NCBI GenBank assembly: GCA_021617435.1
Contig: JAJWCP010000079.1
Span: forward strand, 1-6,587
Reading direction: 5' to 3'
DNA length: 6,587 nt
DNA from: Pseudomonadota bacterium
GTDB lineage: Bacteria > Pseudomonadota > Alphaproteobacteria > RF32 > CAG-239
The notes beneath the pieces are model-generated. The model was not told where the DNA came from. It did no database searches and saw only the letters and a program-made list of their open reading frames with translations. Positions within the stretch are counted from its first letter, which is position 1. The number at the start of each line of letters is the position of its first letter. Shown piece by piece: positions 1-3,808 of the stretch. Made by a program: the position numbers and the translations under genes.

Positions 1-465
1 GGTATTTCTCCCAAAGATTTATTTGAACATTACTTTAACCGCAAGCCTGTTCATTTGATTGAACCTTATGAAGGCTTGGCGGAAAAACTTAAAAAAATTC
101 CGTTTGAGCAATTTGTGTTTACAGCCAGCAATCGCTTTGCTTCCGGAAAAATTTTAAAGCAAATCGGCCTGTACGAAATGTTCAAAGACCGCTTTTATTC
201 GGGTGAAGATTTCGGCGTTTATAAAAAGAATGAAAGCTCCGAGGTTTACCGCCTCTACTGCGAAAAAATCGGCTACAACCCGCATGACTGCATTTTTGTT
301 GACGACAGTTATTCTAATCTTGAATTTGCCAAAGAAACCGGCATGCTCACCGTGCGCATTTATTATAATGACAACTCCGCCAAAGATAAAACTTATATTG
401 ACGCCGCATATAAAGGCATATTTAACTGCGTAAAAGCTTTAAGTATGTGCAAAAAAGCGGCTTAA
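1..465 (+). CDS. HAD-superfamily hydrolase, pyrimidine 5'-nucleotidase-like (5' end outside window)
   Basis: The frame is open from base 1, so the gene starts upstream and about 154 C-terminal residues are visible. A TTG at 55 could be called as a start, but the upstream codons read as a natural continuation, so I treat the gene as partial. Seen: a HAD motif II strand ending in FTASN (Thr at codon 41), a motif III lysine region at codons 75-76 (YKKNESSEVY), and a motif IV acidic pair in CIFVDDSYSNL (Asp at codons 101-102), followed by the usual ETGM.TVRI strand. The nucleophile DxD motif I must lie upstream. Members of this family are soluble Mg-dependent phosphatases; this spacing resembles the SDT1/pyrimidine 5'-nucleotidase subgroup, but the substrate cannot be read from the sequence. 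The stop codon overlaps that of the convergent minus-strand gene (TAA at 463-465 against 462-464), with no terminator between them. Family assignment is firm, subgroup tentative. Confidence 0.85.
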   Translation, partial: GISPKDLFEHYFNRKPVHLIEPYEGLAEKLKKIPFEQFVFTASNRFASGKILKQIGLYEMFKDRFYSGEDFGVYKKNESSEVYRLYCEKIGYNPHDCIFVDDSYSNLEFAKETGMLTVRIYYNDNSAKDKTYIDAAYKGIFNCVKALSMCKKAA

Positions 466-1148
466 TCGCAAAGCGATGTTTCATATCCGTAATTTTCAAC
501 GCTGTCTAACTTTGCTTGCTCGGTATTAATTTCAGCGGTTATTTCTTCAATAACCTGATTAACTGTGCTGACATATTTATCCTGAAACTTTTCCTGCGCC
601 AAAGTTAAGTTAATATCATGTTTAGAACTGATAAGCGCATATTGGCTAATCGCCTCTTCAAAGCGGCGCTTAATAATCGGAATATAATATTCAAAAATTT
701 CCACATTTATCTGCTGATGAGTTTGCTCGTGCCTGAGCGCCACTTTATAGCGGCAGGTATTTTCTTTTAAATCGCTTGAAATATAAATAGTCGGATTTTC
801 GTTTTTAACTTTTAAATCCAACTTAGAAGGATAAATGCAAACCGTGCCGTTTCTTAACGTTGTTTTTGAAAGCTTCATATTAAGCGAGGTAGATAATGTA
901 AAGGTGGCAAGACCATTAACGTAGTTTCCGCTCGGAATTTGTCCTCCGTATTGTTTAATGTGCATACGGGTTAATGTACGGTCATTTTTAGAAAAATCAT
1001 ATTTAAGTTTTCCGTATGAAACCGAAAAACTAACCTCAGGCGCGCGCATAACTTTTTGACAAGCCTTTTGGGTTGCCGTCTGTGCCAAAACAAGCGGTGA
1101 AAAAAGCAAAAAGCTCATAAAAATTAATATATAAAAAACCTTTTTCAT
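462..1148 (-). CDS. Exported HExxH putative zinc metalloprotease-like protein
   Basis: A 228-residue protein with a clear Sec signal peptide: MKK, a hydrophobic run to about residue 20, and likely cleavage after LVLA (about residue 22). It is therefore probably periplasmic or secreted. Residues 140-144 read HEQTH, a perfect HExxH zinc-binding motif in a helical context (ALRHEQTHQQINVEIFE), with Glu150 and Glu153 as possible third ligands. The arrangement recalls DUF922-type predicted proteases, whose motif is HEQGH-like, but I cannot confirm membership. The mature part has four cysteines (30, 104, 132, 227), enough for two disulfides and fitting an oxidising compartment. The C-terminal third (about 150-215) is rich in Glu, Gln and Ile and probably helical or coiled. 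The start is the ATG at 1148, supported by the signal peptide. No Shine-Dalgarno is visible; a GATAAT box lies 9 bp upstream, so the mRNA may be nearly leaderless. The export call is strong; the enzymatic role is inferred from one motif. Confidence 0.7.
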   Translation of the reverse strand: MKKVFYILIFMSFLLFSPLVLAQTATQKACQKVMRAPEVSFSVSYGKLKYDFSKNDRTLTRMHIKQYGGQIPSGNYVNGLATFTLSTSLNMKLSKTTLRNGTVCIYPSKLDLKVKNENPTIYISSDLKENTCRYKVALRHEQTHQQINVEIFEYYIPIIKRRFEEAISQYALISSKHDINLTLAQEKFQDKYVSTVNQVIEEITAEINTEQAKLDSVENYGYETSLCD

Positions 1149-1157
1149 GTATGGTAA

Positions 1158-1187
1158 ATTATCGCTAATTTCTCAATTTAGAGTTAA
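1158..1187 (-). promoter_or_regulatory. Candidate sigma70-like promoter of the HExxH gene
   Basis: On the minus strand TTAACT (1187-1182) and GATAAT (1163-1158) are separated by 18 bp. The -10 box matches the consensus at 5 of 6 positions and the -35 at 4 of 6. Transcription from it would start within a few bases of the ATG at 1148, consistent with the absence of a ribosome-binding site. The 43-bp divergent gap must also serve the plus-strand gene at 1192, for which I see no convincing promoter. AT-rich DNA yields such matches by chance, so this is tentative. Confidence 0.25.
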
Positions 1188-1191
1188 AATT

Positions 1192-1917
1192 ATGAAAAAA
1201 ACTGCTTTTTGCTTAACATTTATCCTCTTGGGCGGTACCGCTTATACCGGTTTTTCGCAAACTTACGGAGGCAACGACTCTGAATTTTTTATTCCGCAAA
1301 ATGCCATGGTGCAAAGAGTTGAAAAACTTCCGCCGATAAATATACCTCAGCGCGGACTGCCATCTGCCGTACGCCCTAATAACACGAGCGGACAAAATAG
1401 CAAGCAGGCGCAGACTGCCACCAAACCGCAACAACAACGCAAAATTATACGCTATGAGGCGGTAGACGGACGCTTTATCCCGATTTACGCTCCGGTTGAA
1501 GAAAACGCGCAAAATGAAATTCCTTTGCAAAATACCGGAAATGAAGCAACCGGCGGAACCGTTACTTTTGAACCCGATGAAACTGACGCTACGCCGGAAA
1601 CCGCAACCGCCAACAGCGTTTTTGCCGAGCCGGAAGCTGATAACAATCAAGCGCCCTTAAACACGCCTTCCGCTGATGAATTGGCAAAAATAAAAGATAT
1701 GAAGCAAATGGCGCTAAACCCCAAGTTTTTGCCGCCGGTCAAAGTTCCAACCGCAAGCGTGCAAAGCGGATTGCCCGATTATCGCAACCGCTATGCTCAG
1801 TATTTGGCTGATTTAAAAGTTTTCCGCCAAAACAAAAAATTCCCTCAAAATGAAGAGCTGAATGCCTCGTTAAACAAAATGGATTCCAACCGCGAAATTT
1901 TAATTTACAAAAAATAA
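1192..1917 (+). CDS. Exported low-complexity protein of unknown function
   Basis: I do not recognise this family. I start it at the ATG at 1192 (241 aa) rather than the in-frame ATG at 1147, because MKKTAFCLTFILLGG begins a textbook signal peptide there, with likely cleavage near GFSQ. The longer version would place 15 polar residues before it and overlap the divergent gene's start. The only possible Shine-Dalgarno is a weak AGAG at 1180-1183. The Cys at residue 7 precedes the hydrophobic core, so this is not a lipobox. The mature part is dominated by Pro, Gln, Asn, Thr and Glu (for example residues 60-85 and 100-160) and is probably disordered. A more ordered island reads KIIRYEAVDGRFIPIYAPVE, and a charged C-terminal segment (about 190-241) contains RNRYAQYLADLKVFRQNKKF. 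A periplasmic linker or envelope-associated role is possible but unproven. It ends 2 bp before the stop of the convergent membrane gene, with no terminator between. Confidence 0.7.
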   Translation: MKKTAFCLTFILLGGTAYTGFSQTYGGNDSEFFIPQNAMVQRVEKLPPINIPQRGLPSAVRPNNTSGQNSKQAQTATKPQQQRKIIRYEAVDGRFIPIYAPVEENAQNEIPLQNTGNEATGGTVTFEPDETDATPETATANSVFAEPEADNNQAPLNTPSADELAKIKDMKQMALNPKFLPPVKVPTASVQSGLPDYRNRYAQYLADLKVFRQNKKFPQNEELNASLNKMDSNREILIYKK

Positions 1918-1919
1918 CT

Positions 1920-2249
1920 TTACTGACATTGATTTTGCGTATTATTCCACATTCCACCATTATCCAAGCATGCATCAATACGATGTGCCTGCACAATTTC
2001 AGGTACAAAATTATACATCGCAATATACAAACCAAACGAAATTAACAACAATATAACACTTATTTTTCGTACCGGTTTAATCATCATGTTCGCAACAGAA
2101 AGTAAACATGCGCACATAACAAACGCATATAAAAACAAAATTAAGCGGCTACTATCATAAACCACTGCCCAATCCATAGCAAAAAATAACAGCATTGCCA
2201 CAACAGTCAGCCCTGTAATTCCAAATTTTATAGCCTTCTTTGTTCGCAT
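1920..2249 (-). CDS. Small three-helix membrane protein with Cys-loop tail, possible immunity partner
   Basis: A 109-residue protein from the ATG at 2249. A GTG at 2255 would add two residues, but the Shine-Dalgarno AAGGA (2262-2258) is only 2 nt from the GTG and 8 nt from the ATG, so ATG is preferred. Seen: a basic N-terminus (MRTKKAIKFG), then three hydrophobic segments of membrane-spanning length (around LTVVAMLLFFAMDWAVV, LILFLYAFVMCACLLSVA and ISVILLLISFGLYIAMY). The hydrophilic tail ends IDACLDNGGMWNNTQNQCQ. The C-x3-GG-x-W-x6-C style tail recurs, from memory, in small inner-membrane proteins of Proteobacteria and may form a periplasmic disulfide loop. It lies 22 bp downstream of the 2272-2658 gene on the same strand, so the two are probably co-transcribed. 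That order (small basic protein, then small membrane protein) is what toxin/immunity pairs often show; the function here is inference only. Confidence 0.7.
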   Translation of the reverse strand: MRTKKAIKFGITGLTVVAMLLFFAMDWAVVYDSSRLILFLYAFVMCACLLSVANMMIKPVRKISVILLLISFGLYIAMYNFVPEIVQAHRIDACLDNGGMWNNTQNQCQ

Positions 2250-2271
2250 GCTCACTTTCCTTTATATACAA

Positions 2272-2658
2272 TTATTTATACATTTTATAATGCGTTGGGC
2301 AAGTCTGTCTTAAACTTTTACCAGCTCTTGCGCCTGCTCTCCCGCGTGCATTTGCGCGCAAATCTGCCAGCGAAGCTTCTATAGAATCCCCTCTTAACAC
2401 ATCCGTAATTTCTCTCACATATCCTAACCCTGCAGCGACAGCACTGCCATAAGCCCCTCTTGAAGCAGCTTCGTAGTTGGCTTTACAATGAAAAAATTTA
2501 TCACTTGGATCTAAATTTTTACTTTTCATAGTTTTGTAATTACGTAGCAAATCTTTTACTGGAGCAATAAGTCCCGTACGAGTTCTGCCTTTTGGTAGAG
2601 TATATCCCTTGATATATTTATCAAGTTCTTTAGCTGTTTTATCACCATATTTTGGCAT
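2272..2658 (-). CDS. Small basic protein with HCKAN motif, possibly polymorphic-toxin-derived
   Basis: A 128-residue protein without signal peptide or membrane segment. The start at 2658 is supported by a good Shine-Dalgarno (AAGGAA at 2670-2665, 6-nt spacer). The N-terminal third is basic and rich in Lys. The conserved-looking core is DKFFHCKANYEAASRG at residues 53-68, then REITD (82-86), RGDS (89-92) and ADLRANARGRAG (98-109), ending CPTHY (120-124). I associate this pattern (HCxAN, RE..D, GD, D.RAN..GR, late Cys and Tyr) with C-terminal domains of Rhs-type and other polymorphic toxins and with stand-alone relatives. I cannot name a family or an activity. His57, Cys58, Arg82, Glu83 and Asp99 are the residues to examine. 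Codon use is unlike secA: all 5 prolines are CCA and 7 of 11 arginines are AGA, which suggests acquisition. It is followed by the membrane-protein gene in what looks like one operon. The coding call is secure; the toxin link is moderate to weak. Confidence 0.7.
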   Translation of the reverse strand: MPKYGDKTAKELDKYIKGYTLPKGRTRTGLIAPVKDLLRNYKTMKSKNLDPSDKFFHCKANYEAASRGAYGSAVAAGLGYVREITDVLRGDSIEASLADLRANARGRAGARAGKSLRQTCPTHYKMYK

Positions 2659-2687
2659 AATTTATTCCTTTTCTAAAAAATTAAGTT

Positions 2688-2718
2688 AAAAAAATAGCTC
2701 CGTGTTTGCACACAGAGC
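2688..2718 (-). terminator. Rho-independent terminator, second of a tandem pair
   Basis: Arms 2697-2705 and 2710-2718 (GCTCCGTGT / ACACAGAGC) form a 9-bp stem around a TTGC loop. The one non-Watson-Crick position is a G.U wobble on the minus strand but a C.A mismatch on the plus strand, which points to minus. On the minus strand the stem is followed by TA and then seven T (A7 at 2688-2694). It lies just upstream of the minus gene starting at 2658, so it probably insulates that gene from minus-strand readthrough. Confidence 0.6.
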
Positions 2719-2723
2719 CGGCT

Positions 2724-2769
2724 AAAAAATAATCGCGGGGTGCGTTTTTCACGCTCCTCTCGCGATTAT
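2724..2769 (-). terminator. Rho-independent terminator, first of a tandem pair
   Basis: A perfect 9-bp outer stem, ATAATCGCG (2729-2737) with CGCGATTAT (2761-2769), encloses an inner stem (2739-2745 with 2751-2757, one T.T mismatch, loop TTTTC). On the minus strand the hairpin runs directly into six T (A6 at 2724-2729, the last inside the stem). On the plus strand no T tract follows. The stop codon of the 35-residue minus ORF lies inside the stem, just as the secA stop lies inside its own terminator. Confidence 0.6.
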
Positions 2770-2873
2770 GCCAATTTGTATAGCATATTTTTGCAAAACT
2801 GTATCGTCCGATTTTGTATCTTTTTGTATCGTTTTGTATTATTTTTTGCTCCAATATCCTGTTTTAACATCAT
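2766..2873 (-). CDS. Putative 35-residue basic peptide ORF
   Basis: Starts at a double ATG (2873 and 2870) and ends at a TAA inside the downstream terminator stem. It reads MMLKQDIGAKNNTKRYKK and onward, ending in NMLYKLA, with nine Lys or Arg and a single Asp. There is no Shine-Dalgarno of its own; it begins 1 bp past the stop of the upstream 16-codon ORF, so translational coupling is conceivable. The phased TTTTGTAT repeats lie within it and encode different residues each time because their period is 10. The abutting terminators support a real minus-strand transcript, but coding status is uncertain: a small RNA or a decayed gene is equally possible. Confidence 0.25.
   Translation of the reverse strand: MMLKQDIGAKNNTKRYKKIQNRTIQFCKNMLYKLA
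2811..2840. repeat. Three tandem 10-bp TTTTGTAT repeats
   Basis: ATTTTGTATC, TTTTTGTATC and GTTTTGTATT follow each other without a gap, giving a TTTTGTAT core exactly once per 10 bp, close to one helical turn. Looser relatives lie to the left: AACTGTATCG (2797-2806) and AATTTGTATA (2773-2782). Helically phased repeats of this sort can be protein-binding arrays or curved DNA. They could also be chance in AT-rich sequence. Confidence 0.5.
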
Positions 2874-2874
2874 T

Positions 2875-2925
2875 TTATTTTACGCGCAACTTGTGATTTT
2901 TTTTGATAAACCACCTCGGCGGCAT
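2875..2925 (-). CDS. Putative 16-residue ORF with strong Shine-Dalgarno
   Basis: Reads MPPRWFIKKNHKLRVK then stop. The strong Shine-Dalgarno AGGAGGGG (minus strand, 2942-2935) lies upstream with about an 11-nt gap from AGGAGG to the ATG. The ATG sits at the stem-loop junction of a GC-rich hairpin (2918-2933), which could modulate initiation. It could be a leader peptide for the 35-residue ORF that follows, or the two could be fragments of one frameshifted small gene. There is no homology I recognise; evidence beyond the ribosome-binding site and the downstream terminators is lacking. Confidence 0.25.
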   Translation of the reverse strand: MPPRWFIKKNHKLRVK

Positions 2926-2933
2926 TCGCCGCC
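2918..2933. other. GC-rich 6-bp hairpin
   Basis: GGCGGC (2918-2923) and GCCGCC (2928-2933) form a perfect stem with an ATTC loop, an island of pure GC pairs in AT-rich surroundings. No T tract follows closely on either strand, so it is not a standard terminator. On the minus strand it embeds the ATG of the 16-codon ORF; on the plus strand it would lie in the prepilin leader. Confidence 0.45.
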
Positions 2934-2960
2934 ACCCCTCCTATTGCAAAAAAAAAACGC

Positions 2961-3006
2961 GAGCTAAAATCTTCTCAAAACTAACTTTTTGAGGAGATTT
3001 TAGCTC
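2961..3006 (+). promoter_or_regulatory. Long hairpin sequestering the prepilin ribosome-binding site
   Basis: The left arm 2961-2980 and right arm 2987-3006 are complementary over 20 pairs with one G.U wobble (2973/2994) and a 6-nt loop CTAACT. The right arm contains the prepilin Shine-Dalgarno GAGGAG (2991-2996), fully paired with CTTCTC (2971-2976), and ends exactly one base before the ATG at 3007. The stem is AU-rich, so it could act as a switch (temperature, protein or RNA controlled) that must open for translation. Read on the minus strand, the same hairpin is followed by GCG and ten T, so it could alternatively or additionally terminate antisense transcription. The structure is plain in the sequence; its role is inferred. 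Confidence 0.6.
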
Positions 3007-3732
3007 ATGACAAATATAAATAATCAAAGCTTGCGGATGGTGAGGCAGATACGCAGTAACTTTTTTTCGCGGTGTACAAATAGTTACATAAGAAAAAAAG
3101 TTACAAGTAGGTGCCCGCTAGACGCGAGCGCCGGTAGGTCTATGGTGGAGATGCTCGGAGTTCTGGCAATTATCGGAGTGCTATCTGTTAGTGCTATTGC
3201 CGGTTACTCTAAGGCGATGTTCAAATATAAATTAAACAAGCAAACCAGCCAAATCGGCTACATATTAGACTATATCATCGCCAATCAAGAGCCGCTAAAA
3301 GGTGCCGATTTTCAGCTTAAAAACATATTAAACAAACTCGGCATTGTTCCTGATGATATGGTAAAAGATAACACTGAATACGCCTACGATGTTTTTAATT
3401 CAAGAATCAAACTTGAAAACCATGCCGAAGATTCCTCTTTAGGCGTTGCTCTCGGAGTTGAAATTAACAGCGGCAATAACGCTTCTGAAATTTGCCGCAA
3501 TTTTATGACTATGGCCAAAGCCAGAGCCGATGATGTTTCATGGGTTTATGTGCAAAAACGTGAATCTGATGAATCTTTTTCCAACTTGACCCGATATTAC
3601 GGCAACCAAGCAATCGGTAAAAATCATTATCTGCGAAATATGGATATGATAACCATGGATAACACCTGCAAAACATGCGCTGATTCTAACTATTGTTTTG
3701 TATTTATCCTTATCGGCTATGATGTAAATTAG
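3007..3732 (+). CDS. Type IV prepilin/pseudopilin-like protein with long leader
   Basis: A 241-residue protein. The prepilin signature is SAGRSMVEMLGVLAIIGVLS: Gly43 as the -1 residue of the prepilin peptidase site, Glu48 at +5, then a hydrophobic helix to about residue 67. The mature form would be about 198 residues, membrane-inserted and processed on the cytoplasmic side by a PilD-type peptidase, and could assemble into a pilus or type II secretion pseudopilus. No other pilus gene is in view. The mature domain has an alpha-helical spine, a mixed C-terminal domain and cysteines at 163, 221, 224 and 230 (CKTCADSNYC), probably disulfide-bonded. The 43-residue leader is much longer than the usual 6-25; residues 17-33 come from a perfect inverted repeat containing T7 and A7 tracts. 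The start at 3007 is backed by GAGGAG 10 nt upstream, though buried in a hairpin. Leader and module use AGG, GAG, AAG, CTC and CTG codons more than the rest, which mostly uses GAA, AAA and TTA. It converges on secA. Confidence 0.85.
   Translation: MTNINNQSLRMVRQIRSNFFSRCTNSYIRKKVTSRCPLDASAGRSMVEMLGVLAIIGVLSVSAIAGYSKAMFKYKLNKQTSQIGYILDYIIANQEPLKGADFQLKNILNKLGIVPDDMVKDNTEYAYDVFNSRIKLENHAEDSSLGVALGVEINSGNNASEICRNFMTMAKARADDVSWVYVQKRESDESFSNLTRYYGNQAIGKNHYLRNMDMITMDNTCKTCADSNYCFVFILIGYDVN
3056..3104. repeat. Perfect 13-bp inverted repeat inside the prepilin leader
   Basis: GTAACTTTTTTTC (3056-3068) and GAAAAAAAGTTAC (3092-3104) are exact reverse complements with a 23-bp spacer. They lie in the coding sequence of leader residues 17-33. 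The arms contain T7 (3061-3067) and A7 (3093-3099) homopolymers, which are slippage-prone. The hairpin is not followed by a T tract, so it is not a standard terminator. It could be a small palindromic insertion or an RNA structure in the early coding region. Confidence 0.7.
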
Positions 3733-3761
3733 ACTACCGAAAATACGCTATGGTCCTGCAA

Positions 3762-3808
3762 AGACTAAAAAACAGGGAGAGCATTTTGCTCTCCCTGTTT
3801 TTTAGTCT
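3762..3808. terminator. Bidirectional rho-independent terminator between prepilin gene and secA
   Basis: Arms 3762-3782 and 3788-3808 are perfectly complementary over 21 bp with an ATTTT loop. The GC-rich core CAGGGAGAGC is flanked by A6 (3767-3772) and T6 (3798-3803), so either strand yields a hairpin followed by a U tract. It serves both convergent genes: 30 bp after the prepilin stop and overlapping the secA stop codon at 3802-3804. Confidence 0.92.

Larger units (their letters stand above)
2659..3006. other. Structured intergenic region between the small-protein operon and the prepilin gene
   Basis: About 350 bp with no conventional gene. Going from 2659: the ribosome-binding site of the minus gene (2665-2670), two minus-strand terminator-like hairpins, a minus-strand pair of tiny ORFs, the phased TTTTGTAT repeats (2811-2840), a 6-bp GC hairpin (2918-2933), an A10 tract (2948-2957) and the long hairpin covering the prepilin ribosome-binding site. 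A plus-strand frame open from a GTG at 2740 to 2967 carries no ribosome-binding site and no recognisable protein, so I leave it out. I find no clear sigma70 promoter for the prepilin gene here. Confidence 0.7.

Noticed and set aside
1147..1191. Upstream ATG extending the 1192 gene by 15 codons
   Set aside because: It overlaps the start codon of the divergent gene and puts a polar extension before a textbook signal peptide.
1213..1650. 145-codon minus-strand frame opposite the 1192-1917 gene
   Set aside because: Shadow of a gene with a clear signal peptide on the plus strand; no ribosome-binding site or family resemblance.
1739..2035. 98-codon minus-strand frame spanning two genes
   Set aside because: Overlaps the ends of two better-supported genes in other frames and has no recognisable features.
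2729..2769. Integron attC-like site
   Set aside because: The imperfect palindrome has the right general look, but core sites of the GTTRRRY/RYYYAAC type are missing, and the T6 run on the minus strand explains it better as a terminator.
2797..2840. Replication iterons or CRISPR-like repeats
   Set aside because: Units are only 10 bp with no spacers, and there are no rep or cas genes nearby.
2740..2967. Plus-strand 75-codon open frame starting with GTG
   Set aside because: No ribosome-binding site, a start inside a terminator hairpin, composition dominated by T-rich DNA (many Phe, Ile and Leu), and no recognisable domain. Open by chance in AT-rich sequence.
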